Shown: positions 1-6,395, counted from the first letter of the stretch. The stretch is DNA of 13,706 nt from DAOUKH01 sp034421515 (GCA_034421515.1 DAOUKH010000036.1:1-13706); one strand, 5' to 3'. Translations and numbers: made by a program. The notes: generated by a model from the sequence alone, not told the origin.

Positions 1-338
1 TGGTCATCGACCTGAAAATCGGGGCGTTCACGCACGCCGACGCCGGGCAGATGCACCTCTACCTGAACTATGCGCGGGAGCACTGGGTCCGCGAGGGAGA
101 GAACCCGCCCGTCGGCCTGATCCTTTGCTCCGAGAAGGACGAGGCGTTGGCGCGGTATGCCCTGGACGGATTGCCCAACAACGTGATGGCCGGGGAATAC
201 CGCATCACGCTGCCCGACGAGACTGTCCTAGCGTCGGAGCTTGACCGGACGCGGCAGGCGATGGAGCTGCGCGGTACGATGCCTCCGCAGGATACAATGA
301 CGTCCAGCAAGCTCAATGAGGAGCAGTCCAGTGACTAG
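1..338 (+). CDS. YhcG/DUF1016-family PDDEXK nuclease, C-terminal part (5' truncated by window edge)
   Basis: The reading frame is open from the left edge (first full codon at 3) to the TAG at 336-338, so only about the last 111 residues are visible. They match, from memory, the C-terminal PDDEXK nuclease domain of the YhcG/DUF1016 family: an opening VIDLKIG strand holding the D-x-K half of the nuclease motif, then HADAGQMHLYLNYAREHW, then a GENPPVGLILC strand and a YALDGLPNNVMAGEY segment. Family members normally carry an N-terminal winged-helix region, which would lie left of the window. They are Holliday-junction-resolvase-like nucleases often found in mobile islands or beside restriction-modification genes, so a DNA-processing or defence role is likely but inferred. 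The gene overlaps the next by 8 nt, which suggests translational coupling. Confidence 0.88.
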   Translation, partial: VIDLKIGAFTHADAGQMHLYLNYAREHWVREGENPPVGLILCSEKDEALARYALDGLPNNVMAGEYRITLPDETVLASELDRTRQAMELRGTMPPQDTMTSSKLNEEQSSD

Positions 339-552
339 GCGCGAAGGAGAAACGATCCGACGCATCCGGGATGCCGTATCCCGCGGACTCCTTGAGGAGC
401 CTTTCAGCCCGCAAGACGTGAATGACGCACTAGGCATTCATTGGGCAGGGACGTTCCTCCCCAAGCATCGGGGCGGCAATCCCGGCGGCTACACGGAGCT
501 TTTCTTGCGGGTCAGTCGTCACCCCGCCCTCTATCGCCTCGCTTCGAAGTAG
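331..552 (+). CDS. Small hypothetical protein (73 aa), possible winged-helix fold
   Basis: This short gene starts inside the 3' end of the nuclease gene. I chose the GTG at 331 because GAGGAG (318-323) lies 7 nt upstream; an in-frame ATG at 316 has no Shine-Dalgarno sequence. The product is basic, with a helical N-terminus (RREGETIRRIRDAVSRG), then FSPQDVNDALG and a FLPKHRGGNPGGYTELFLRV stretch ending in YRL. That order (helix, helix-turn, then a basic beta-hairpin-like tail) resembles small winged-helix-like proteins of mobile DNA that share a KHR-GNPGG-TELF signature, as I recall it. No function is known to me. The tight overlap suggests it works with the nuclease, for example in DNA binding. 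Confidence that it is real is good; any role is speculative. Confidence 0.7.
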   Translation: MTRREGETIRRIRDAVSRGLLEEPFSPQDVNDALGIHWAGTFLPKHRGGNPGGYTELFLRVSRHPALYRLASK

Positions 553-576
553 ACCGTTGCCGGTAGCCACCGCGCT

Positions 577-606
577 TTGACTGCCCCCTGTCCGGCGCGG
601 TAAAAT
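577..606 (+). promoter_or_regulatory. Sigma70-like promoter for recombinase leader
   Basis: TTGACT (577-582) and TAAAAT (601-606) are separated by 18 nt, each one mismatch from the consensus. Transcription should begin near 612-615, giving an untranslated leader of about 150 nt before the recombinase ATG at 766. The promoter lies just after the stop of the small upstream gene (552), so the recombinase has its own transcription unit. Confidence 0.7.
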
Positions 607-612
607 AGAGGG

Positions 613-740
613 CAGACACAAGGTGGCCCGGCGATGCGTCAACATCCCGGGCCGTGGCGCCACCTGCGGCTACAGGTGATGCGAATGGGATTGTACTACT
701 CGCAGACCCGCTCCCCGCAGGAGGCGGGTCTTCTTCATTT
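613..740 (+). ncRNA. Structured leader RNA upstream of the serine recombinase (candidate cis-regulatory or small RNA)
   Basis: Immediately after the promoter the sequence folds into consecutive hairpins. Hairpin A (625-653) pairs GGCCCGG with CCGGGCC, then, past a bulged C632, GATG (633-636) with CATC (643-646), with loop CGTCAA. Hairpin B (661-678) pairs CACCTG with CAGGTG, loop CGGCTA. Hairpin C (704-731) is a GC-rich stem followed by a pyrimidine tract and looks like a terminator. GGTGGC (622-627) could instead pair with GCCACC (659-664), which would disrupt hairpin B and the base of A, so two folds compete. I do not recognise this as a named RNA family. It could be an attenuator or ligand-binding leader, a free-standing RNA of about 120 nt, or a DNA-level site for the recombinase. 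An ATG at 634 with AGGTGG 7 nt upstream opens a frame continuous with the recombinase, so an N-terminally extended product is a further alternative. Confidence 0.5.
704..740 (+). terminator. Terminator-like hairpin inside the recombinase leader
   Basis: AGACCCGC (704-711) pairs perfectly with GCGGGTCT (724-731). TCC (712-714) adds three more pairs with GGA (720-722), past a bulged G723, around the loop CCGCA. The stem is followed by CTTCATTTC, an imperfect T-rich tract. It sits between the promoter and the ribosome binding site (AGGAGG, 756-761), where it could act as an attenuator. Confidence 0.5.
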
Positions 741-765
741 CAAGAGAGGAACGACAGGAGGAAAC

Positions 766-2364
766 ATGTCAGCAGTGACCAAGAGACATACGGAAGCGAA
801 CCGGGCGGCGATCTACGCCCGCGTCTCGGACAAGAGCCAGGCCGAGGAGGACAAGACCTCCATCTCCGAGCAGATCAGCGAGATGGAGGCCTACTGCGAG
901 CGCAAGGGACTGACCATCGTCGCGCGCTACCAGGAGGTCGGCCGGGGCTGGTCGAAGAAGCGCCCCGAGTTCCAGCGCATGCTGGCCGACGCGAGAGCTG
1001 GACGCTTCGACGTCATCCTTTGCTGGAAGTCCGACCGGCTCAGCCGGGGGATGTACCCCGCTGCCGCTCTCATGGAGGTCGTCGAGGCCCACCAGCTCCG
1101 CATTGAGGCCGTCATGGACGCCATCGACATGAAGACCTTCGGCCTCATGGCGGCCATCGGGAAGATCGAGCTCGACAACTTCCGCGGGCGTGCGGCAATG
1201 GGCAGGCGCGGGGCCGCCAAGCAGGGCCGCATACCGTCCGGCGGACTTCCCTACGGCTATCGCACCGGCGAGGGCCGCAAGCCGGAGGTGGTGGAGGCCG
1301 AGGCCGGCGTCGTGCGACGCATCTTCCACGAGTACGTCCACGAAGGGCTGGGCATCCCCGCCATCGCATGGCGGCTGACCGACGAGGGCGTCCCGACGCG
1401 CAAGCTCGGCCAGCGGTGGCACCAGTCCCAGGTCCACCGGATCATCGGGAATGCGGCCTACAAGGGGACCTGGAGCTACGGACGGCGGAGGGTGATGACG
1501 ACCGAGGAGGGGACGAGGATCTCTCCGCAACCGGAGGAGACGTGGATCGGGGTCGCGGTCCCGCCGCTGGTGGACGAGGAGACGTGGGAGCGGGCGCAGC
1601 AGCTGAAAAAGCAGCGGCTGGCCACCTCCAAACGGAACACCAAGGTCTCCTACTTGCTCCAGCACCTCCTCAGGTGCACCGAGTGCGGTCTGCGGTTCAG
1701 GGCGAAGTCCACCTGGGACTCAAGCAACCGGCGCAACGGGAAGGTCTACCGGTACGAGACGGCCACGCCGCGACGGTACTACCACTGCCACGGTCTGAGC
1801 CGCCGGCTCCACTGCCGGGAGCGCCCCTACATCCGGGCGGAGCGGCTGGAAGACCTGGTCTGGAGCGAGGTGAAGCGGGTGCTACAGAACCCCGCACTGA
1901 TCGTCGCCGGCATCGAGGCCCTGGGCGACCGGGAGGGCAGCCTCGCCGAGGAGATCGCCAAGACGGAGCGCGAGCTTCGGAACGTCCAGATGGAAGAAGA
2001 CCGGGCCATCCGGCTCTACGTGGCGGCAAAGATCACCGAGGAGCAGCTGGATCTTCAGCGGAAGTTCATCACCGAGCGGCTGGAGAGCCTCAGGGCAAAG
2101 GTGGACGACTACCGGGCGAGGGAGGCCAGTGGCGCCACGAAGCGCGAGCTGACGGAGGCGGTGCTGGCGTGGGCAAATGGGGTTGGCGAGGGCCTCGACA
2201 CGCTGAGCCCCGAGCAGCGCAAGGAGGTCCTCCGGATGGTCGTGGAGGAGGTCACGGTGGACGGGGAGAACAACCTGGACATTACCTTGGTCGTACCCAT
2301 AGAAGAGGAAGGGGAGTCAGTGGCGATTGCATCGCAACCATCCCCCAGAGGGGGAGAGGCTTAA
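766..2364 (+). CDS. Large serine recombinase (site-specific integrase/resolvase family)
   Basis: A 532-residue serine recombinase of the large integrase type. Domains in order: catalytic resolvase domain (about 12-150) with IYARVS, nucleophile S21 and R19, and the WKSDRLSRG block with R91 and R94; the recombinase DNA-binding domain (about 155-285) opening with LPYGYRTGEG; a zinc ribbon (about 298-352) with C304-x2-C307 and C341-x8-C350; and a charged coiled-coil region (about 388-455). All key residues are present, so it should be active. The start at 766 follows AGGAGG (756-761) by 4 nt; upstream in-frame ATGs lie within the structured leader. Such enzymes insert or excise an element by recombining short attachment sites, normally next to their own gene. 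It ends 9 nt from the convergent crotonase stop, so the element's edge is probably there. The last codons overlap a palindrome. Confidence 0.93.
   Translation: MSAVTKRHTEANRAAIYARVSDKSQAEEDKTSISEQISEMEAYCERKGLTIVARYQEVGRGWSKKRPEFQRMLADARAGRFDVILCWKSDRLSRGMYPAAALMEVVEAHQLRIEAVMDAIDMKTFGLMAAIGKIELDNFRGRAAMGRRGAAKQGRIPSGGLPYGYRTGEGRKPEVVEAEAGVVRRIFHEYVHEGLGIPAIAWRLTDEGVPTRKLGQRWHQSQVHRIIGNAAYKGTWSYGRRRVMTTEEGTRISPQPEETWIGVAVPPLVDEETWERAQQLKKQRLATSKRNTKVSYLLQHLLRCTECGLRFRAKSTWDSSNRRNGKVYRYETATPRRYYHCHGLSRRLHCRERPYIRAERLEDLVWSEVKRVLQNPALIVAGIEALGDREGSLAEEIAKTERELRNVQMEEDRAIRLYVAAKITEEQLDLQRKFITERLESLRAKVDDYRAREASGATKRELTEAVLAWANGVGEGLDTLSPEQRKEVLRMVVEEVTVDGENNLDITLVVPIEEEGESVAIASQPSPRGGEA
2323..2358. 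repeat. Two adjacent palindromes at the 3' end of the recombinase gene (possible attachment-site region)
   Basis: GCGAT-TGC-ATCGC (2323-2335) and CCCCC-AGA-GGGGG (2342-2354, followed by AGAGG) lie in tandem within the last 14 codons of the recombinase. The second resembles the short CTCTCCCCC-type dyads often dispersed in high-GC genomes. They lie at the likely border between the element and the resident chromosome. They may be part of an att site, a dispersed repeat, or a bidirectional stem for the two convergent genes. Confidence 0.35.
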
Positions 2365-2373
2365 GGCGGTGCC

Positions 2374-3216
2374 CTACGAGGGGTCTTGGTTGAAGGTGGG
2401 TTTGCGGTGCTCGATGAAGGAGGCGCGGCCCTCCTGGGCGTCGGCGTGGTGGTCGGAGATGGCGGTCTTGGTGGCGATGTCGTCCATCGCCTGGTGGAAG
2501 GTGTACTCGGCGGCGTTGTAGATCGCCCGCTTCATTAGGCGCATCGCTACCTGGGGGCCTTTGGCCAACTCCTCGGCCATGGCGTAGGCCCGGTCCATGA
2601 GCTCGTCGCGGGGGGCGACTTCGTGGACGAGCCCCAGGCGCAGCGCCTCGTCGGCGGGCACGATCCGGTTGCGGAGCATGAAGTCCATCGCCCGGCCCAC
2701 GCCGAGGTGTTGCACGAGGAGGTAGTGGCCCCCCTCATCGGGCTGGTAGCCGAAGCGGAGCGTGGCGCTGCCGAGCATCGAGTCGCTGGCGGCGACGCGG
2801 AAGTCGCAGGCGAGCGCGAGCGAGAGTCCGGTCTGGATGGCGAAGCCGTTGATCGCGGCGACGCTGATCTTGTCCAACTGCCGCACGACGAGCTGGACCG
2901 GCTGCGAAAAGGTGCGCAGCGAGTCGTAGGTGCTCAGCGGGCCGCGGTGGCCGTGCGCGAGCTGGGGCAGCCGCCCGCTGTCGTGCTTGCGCGGCTTGTC
3001 GGAGATGTCGTCGCCCGCCGAGAAGGCGCGGCCCGTGCCGGTGAACAGCACCACGCGCACCGCGTCCTCCATCTGGGCCTGCATCAGCGTCTCCACGAGG
3101 TCGCGCTTCAGCGAATGGGTCATGCTGTTCATCCGCTCGGGCTCGTCGAACGTGATGAGCAGGATGTTCTCGCGCTCGATCTCGGCGGTGAATCCGCTGA
3201 ACCGGCCGGTGTCCAT
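2374..3216 (-). CDS. Enoyl-CoA hydratase/isomerase (crotonase) family protein with divergent active site
   Basis: A 280-residue crotonase-fold protein, normal in length. The start at 3216 is set by GAGGAGG (3223-3229) 6 nt upstream; a longer open frame reaches 3273 but lacks a site. Family landmarks are the first oxyanion-hole block AFSAGDD (65-70), the second block AINGFAIQTGLSLALACD (121-138), and FGYQPDEGGHYLL (155-167). Compared with rat enoyl-CoA hydratase, whose catalytic glutamates are E144 and E164, the first position is S132 and the second T152, so both are missing. D160/E161 sit where some crotonases, such as 3-hydroxyisobutyryl-CoA hydrolase, carry a catalytic Asp. It probably binds an acyl-CoA and does something other than simple hydration, but the reaction is unknown. 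It is divergent to the amidohydrolase gene. Confidence 0.87.
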   Translation of the reverse strand: MDTGRFSGFTAEIERENILLITFDEPERMNSMTHSLKRDLVETLMQAQMEDAVRVVLFTGTGRAFSAGDDISDKPRKHDSGRLPQLAHGHRGPLSTYDSLRTFSQPVQLVVRQLDKISVAAINGFAIQTGLSLALACDFRVAASDSMLGSATLRFGYQPDEGGHYLLVQHLGVGRAMDFMLRNRIVPADEALRLGLVHEVAPRDELMDRAYAMAEELAKGPQVAMRLMKRAIYNAAEYTFHQAMDDIATKTAISDHHADAQEGRASFIEHRKPTFNQDPS

Positions 3217-3289
3217 GGGGTGCCTCCTCGCCCTCGGTGGGCCGCGCCGGGCCATGGTACCCAACGCGGCCATGGGGCGAAAGCGGCGC

Positions 3290-3305
3290 CCCGCCGCGCG
3301 GCGGG
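3290..3305. promoter_or_regulatory. Perfect 16-nt palindrome in the divergent intergenic region
   Basis: CCCGCCGCGCGGCGGG is a perfect dyad lying 3 nt upstream of the candidate -35 (3309) of the amidohydrolase gene, between two divergently transcribed genes. Position and symmetry suit an operator, but GC-only palindromes arise easily in such DNA. Confidence 0.25.
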
Positions 3306-3308
3306 CAC

Positions 3309-3337
3309 TTGACCCGGCATCGCCGCCCCTCTACCGT
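3309..3337 (+). promoter_or_regulatory. Candidate promoter for the amidohydrolase gene
   Basis: TTGACC (3309-3314) and TACCGT (3332-3337) are 17 nt apart. The -35 is good and the -10 matches only three of six positions. It lies about 65 nt upstream of the chosen start and is the best candidate in the 184-nt divergent gap. Confidence 0.35.
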
Positions 3338-3400
3338 TGCACGCTGCTGGGTCCGTCGAGTACGTCCGCGGCCCGGGCCCGTGGCGCAGGGAGGCCGGTG

Positions 3401-4489
3401 TTGAAGGGACAATTCAAGATATTCGATGCGGTGCGGCACGTCGTCGAGCCCGCCGACCTGTGGGAGAGCCGCATCGACCCGGCCTATGCGGGGGCCGTCG
3501 AGGTGCGCCGCAACGGCGGTTCGGTCACGGTGTCGGGGCGTCCGGTGACGGCGGAACGGCCCGACGTCATGGCGCATCCCCACTACCGGGAGGCGTACCG
3601 CGACGCCATCGCCGCCGACTTCAGCGCCGAGTCGAACTTGGCCGACATGGACCGCGAGGGCATCGACGCGGCGCTGCTCCTGCCCACCTTCGGCATGTAC
3701 GCGATCTGGGCGGACCACGTCGACGCCGGCCTCGCGTCGGCGGTCTGCCGCTCCTACAACGACTGGCTCCACGACTACTGCGGCGCCGACCGCGAACGCT
3801 TGAAGGCGGTGGCCCTGCTCCCCCAACAGGACCCTGAAGCCGCCGCGGCCGAGCTTCGCCGCGCCGTGGACAACGGCTTCGTCGCCGGCTTCATGCGCCC
3901 CAACGAGCTCGTGGGGCACCGTGTCCACGATCCGGTCTACGACCCTCTCTACGCCAAGGCGGCGGAGTTGGGCGTCCCGCTGGTGCTGTGCGAAATGGGC
4001 GGCTCCGTCCTCCACCAAATGGGCACCGACCGCTTCGACGGCTTCTTCAGCCGCGAGGCGGTGCTCGACCCCTACGAGATGATGCTGGTCTTCATGTCGT
4101 TCATGGGGCACAACCTGTTGGAGCGCTTCCCCGGCCTCAACATCGGCTACCTCGGCGCCGGCGTGGGCTGGGTCCCCTACTGGCTCGACCGCGTCGACGA
4201 GCACTGGGGCGGCTTCTTCGGCGTCGACGCGCCCAGCACCCAGGCGCCAAGCCTGCTGTTCAAGACCCAAGGCTTCGCCGCCGCCGATCCCTGGGAGCGG
4301 ACGCTGCCCGAGGTAATCGAGGAGTGCGGGGAGAAGACGATTCTGTGGGGCAGCCAGTATCCCCGCCCCGAGCTTGCCGGACTCTTCCCCAACGAGCTCG
4401 ATACCGTGGTCGACGACCCGCTGCTCACCGACGAGCAGAAGCGGGCCGTACTCTGGGACAACGCGGCCCGGCTCTTCAGGCTAGGCTGA
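3401..4489 (+). CDS. Amidohydrolase-2 (ACMSD-like) family protein, probable loss of metal site
   Basis: A 362-residue TIM-barrel protein of the amidohydrolase-2 group (PF04909, relatives of aminocarboxymuconate semialdehyde decarboxylase). Family signs are the N-terminal FDAVRHVVEPADLW, ADMDREGIDAALLLPT (81-96), SYNDWL, the RLKAVALLPQQDPEAAAAE stretch (133-151), GWVPYWLDRVDEHW and TLPEVIEECG near the end. The start is TTG 3401, placed 6 nt after AGGGAGG (3388-3394); GTG at 3398 is only 3 nt from it. The expected ligands are mostly replaced: the first His of HxH is V11 (H13 kept), the barrel His is C197, the HPFE-type His is D223, and the Asp of the SDYP motif is Q319 (SQYP). It therefore may not bind metal normally. 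It is followed 70 nt later by the FAH-family gene, likely in the same catabolic cassette. Confidence 0.85.
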   Translation: MKGQFKIFDAVRHVVEPADLWESRIDPAYAGAVEVRRNGGSVTVSGRPVTAERPDVMAHPHYREAYRDAIAADFSAESNLADMDREGIDAALLLPTFGMYAIWADHVDAGLASAVCRSYNDWLHDYCGADRERLKAVALLPQQDPEAAAAELRRAVDNGFVAGFMRPNELVGHRVHDPVYDPLYAKAAELGVPLVLCEMGGSVLHQMGTDRFDGFFSREAVLDPYEMMLVFMSFMGHNLLERFPGLNIGYLGAGVGWVPYWLDRVDEHWGGFFGVDAPSTQAPSLLFKTQGFAAADPWERTLPEVIEECGEKTILWGSQYPRPELAGLFPNELDTVVDDPLLTDEQKRAVLWDNAARLFRLG

Positions 4490-4514
4490 CCGCCGCCCGA
4501 ACCCTTAGGGAATC

Positions 4515-4523
4515 TGCGATAAT
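4515..4523 (+). promoter_or_regulatory. Candidate extended -10 promoter before the FAH-family gene
   Basis: TGCGATAAT (TG-n-GATAAT) lies 37 nt before the ATG at 4560, in the 70-nt gap after the amidohydrolase gene. No convincing -35 is visible 17-18 nt upstream. It may be a weak internal promoter or chance. Confidence 0.25.
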
Positions 4524-4559
4524 GCGGCGCGCCGCGTTGGCGGCGTCATGGAGGCTTGC

Positions 4560-5309
4560 ATGAAGTTTGCACGGTATTTTGCCCACGGTGAGATTGCCTA
4601 CGGTGTCGTGGAGGGCGACCGCGTTCGCCAGATCACGACGACCCCGTTCGACGACTACGAGATCACCGACCACGAGCACACGCTCGATCAAGTGAAGCTG
4701 CTGGCCCCTCACGAGCCCAGGAAGGTGATGGCGATCGCGCTCAACTACGAATCGCACCTGGCCAACTGGACGCGGCCCACGCAGCCCGAGCCGTTCTTCA
4801 AGAACCCCACGTCGGTGATCGGGCCCGACGACGCCATCGTGCTCCCGCCCGATTCGGGCAAGGTCGACGCCGAGGGCGAGCTCGTCGTCGTCATGGGCCG
4901 CCGGGCCAAGGAGGTCTCCAAGGAGGAGGCGCTCGACTACGTGCTCGGCTACACCTGCGGCAACGACGTGAGCGCGCGGCCCTGGCAGGGCAACGACATC
5001 CAGTGGTGGCGGGGCAAGGGCAGCGACACCTTCGCGCCGCTGGGCCCCTTTATCACCACCGGCCTCGACCCCACCAAGCTCGAGGTGCGCACGCGGGTGA
5101 ACGGCGAGGAGAAGCAGGCGTCGAGCGTGAGCCTGTTGCTGTTCGACATCCCCACCATCATCAGCTTCATCAGCCAAGCGGTCACGCTGGACCCCGGCGA
5201 CGTGATCTACAGCGGCACGCCGGGCATCCCGCCGCAGCTTCACCCGGGCGACGTCGTCGAAGTCGAGGTCACCGACGTCGGCGTGCTCCGCAACACCGTG
5301 ACCGGCTAG
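4560..5309 (+). CDS. Fumarylacetoacetate hydrolase (FAH)-family protein
   Basis: A 249-residue single-domain FAH-fold enzyme, typical in size. The start at 4560 follows GGAGG (4550-4554) by 5 nt; an ATG at 4548 would precede that site. Visible motifs are AIALNYESHL (58-67), the metal-binding E-x-E pair E105/E107 in AEGELVVVMGRR with D136 in GNDVSARPWQ, the conserved lysine K153 in GKGSDTFAPLGP, and the SGTPG turn (218-222). FAH-fold enzymes use a divalent metal to cleave or isomerise beta-diketo or 2-keto-enoic acids, for example in aromatic ring-cleavage pathways; the exact substrate cannot be told. All metal ligands are present, so it should be active. It is followed after 45 nt by a hydroxyacid dehydrogenase, which suggests co-transcription in a keto/hydroxy-acid catabolic cassette. 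Confidence 0.9.
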   Translation: MKFARYFAHGEIAYGVVEGDRVRQITTTPFDDYEITDHEHTLDQVKLLAPHEPRKVMAIALNYESHLANWTRPTQPEPFFKNPTSVIGPDDAIVLPPDSGKVDAEGELVVVMGRRAKEVSKEEALDYVLGYTCGNDVSARPWQGNDIQWWRGKGSDTFAPLGPFITTGLDPTKLEVRTRVNGEEKQASSVSLLLFDIPTIISFISQAVTLDPGDVIYSGTPGIPPQLHPGDVVEVEVTDVGVLRNTVTG

Positions 5310-5354
5310 GCGGGCCGCCCGCGCGGGACCGCCGATTCCTGGAAGAGGTACGTC

Positions 5355-6365
5355 ATGCCGGATAGACCGATCGCCGCCATGGACTTCATCGACGCCGCGA
5401 AGGCGACGACGCCGGATGCGACGCTGCTCCGCGACGCCGGCGTCGAGCTGCGCGGCGAGCGGTGCGTGACCGAGGAGGACGTCATCCGCGTCGCGGCGGA
5501 GGCCGACGTGCTCCTCGACGGGATGGGCCCGATCACCCGCCGGGTGCTGTCGTCGCTTTCCAACTGCAAGGTCGTAGTGCGCTACGGCGTGGGCGTGGAC
5601 AACGTCGACCTCGACGCGGCGACCGACGAAGGCATCACCGTCGTGAACGTGCCCGACTACTGCGTCGAAGAGGTGTCGAACCACGTCATCACCTTCCTCC
5701 TCGCGTGGGCCAAGCAGCTCGCTCCGCTCGACCAGTGCGTCCGCAGCGGCCAGTGGGCCGAGCAGAAGCGCTGGCCCATGGACAAGGTGCAGTCGGTGCA
5801 CCAGCAGACCCTGGGCGTGATCGGCGCGGGTCGCATCGGACTCGCGGCGGCGCGCAAGGCCAAGGCCCTGTCGATGGAAGTGCTCGTCTACGACCCGTAC
5901 ATCGACGAGCAAAGGCTGACCGCGGAGGGTCTCACCCCGGCCGGCCTCGACCGCGTGCTCGCGGAGAGCGACTACGTCTCCGTCCACACGCCCTTGACGG
6001 AAGAGACGCGCCATCTCATCGGGCGGGACGCGCTCCGGGCGATGAAGGAGACGGCCTTCCTGATCAATGTCTCACGCGGCCCCATCGTCGACGAGGCCGC
6101 GCTGATCGCGGCGCTCGCGGCCGGCGAGATCGCCGGGGCGGCGCTCGACGTCTTCGAGACGGAGCCGATCGGCGCCGACAACCCGCTCTGCACGATGCCG
6201 AACACGATCCTGACCCCGCACGCGGCGCACTACTCGCCGCTGGCGACCATCCGCGCCCGCACCCAGATCGCCGAAGAGGTGCTCCGCGCCCTCGGCGGCG
6301 AGTGGCCCCTCAACATCGCCAACCCGGCCGTAAAGCAGAAGTCGCGGCTGGGCTTCGCGCCGTAG
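5355..6365 (+). CDS. D-2-hydroxyacid dehydrogenase, NAD-dependent (C-terminal binding protein / PGDH-like)
   Basis: A 336-residue member of the D-isomer-specific 2-hydroxyacid dehydrogenase family. GGAAGAGG (5341-5348) 6 nt before the ATG supports the start. The substrate domain includes VVVRYGVGVDNVD (73-85) and the NVPDYCVEEVSNH helix (98-110). The Rossmann domain has GAGRIG (157-162) followed by D180, which favours NAD over NADP. The catalytic triad is R241 in INVSRGPIVDE, E270 in DVFETEP and H289 in LTPHAAHYS, all intact. The reaction is reversible reduction of a 2-keto acid to the D-2-hydroxy acid. Sequence style (YCVEEVSNH) is like the CtBP/phosphoglycerate dehydrogenase branch, but substrate specificity cannot be assigned. 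It is the last plus-strand gene of the cassette and faces the convergent antitoxin gene 30 nt away. Confidence 0.92.
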   Translation: MPDRPIAAMDFIDAAKATTPDATLLRDAGVELRGERCVTEEDVIRVAAEADVLLDGMGPITRRVLSSLSNCKVVVRYGVGVDNVDLDAATDEGITVVNVPDYCVEEVSNHVITFLLAWAKQLAPLDQCVRSGQWAEQKRWPMDKVQSVHQQTLGVIGAGRIGLAAARKAKALSMEVLVYDPYIDEQRLTAEGLTPAGLDRVLAESDYVSVHTPLTEETRHLIGRDALRAMKETAFLINVSRGPIVDEAALIAALAAGEIAGAALDVFETEPIGADNPLCTMPNTILTPHAAHYSPLATIRARTQIAEEVLRALGGEWPLNIANPAVKQKSRLGFAP

Positions 6366-6395
6366 GCGGGGGGCCGCCGGTGACTCTGCTTGCGC

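Noticed and set aside
634..765. In-frame N-terminal extension of the recombinase from ATG 634
   Set aside because: The AGGAGG before ATG 766 and the SAVTKRH...AAIYARVS beginning match normal recombinase starts; the extension reads through the stable leader hairpins and has no family similarity. Kept only as an alternative.
769..1665. Long open frames on the opposite strand and other frames across the recombinase and enzyme genes
   Set aside because: They mirror high-GC coding sequence, have repetitive Arg/Gly/Ala/Pro-rich composition and overlap confidently assigned genes.
2735..4270. 511-codon minus-strand open frame overlapping the amidohydrolase
   Set aside because: Shadow of the amidohydrolase and crotonase coding frames; no recognisable domain.
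6365..6377. GGCGG-GGG-CCGCC stem as terminator for the hydroxyacid dehydrogenase
   Set aside because: Only 5 bp, loop of three, and no T tract on either side; likely chance in GC-rich DNA.
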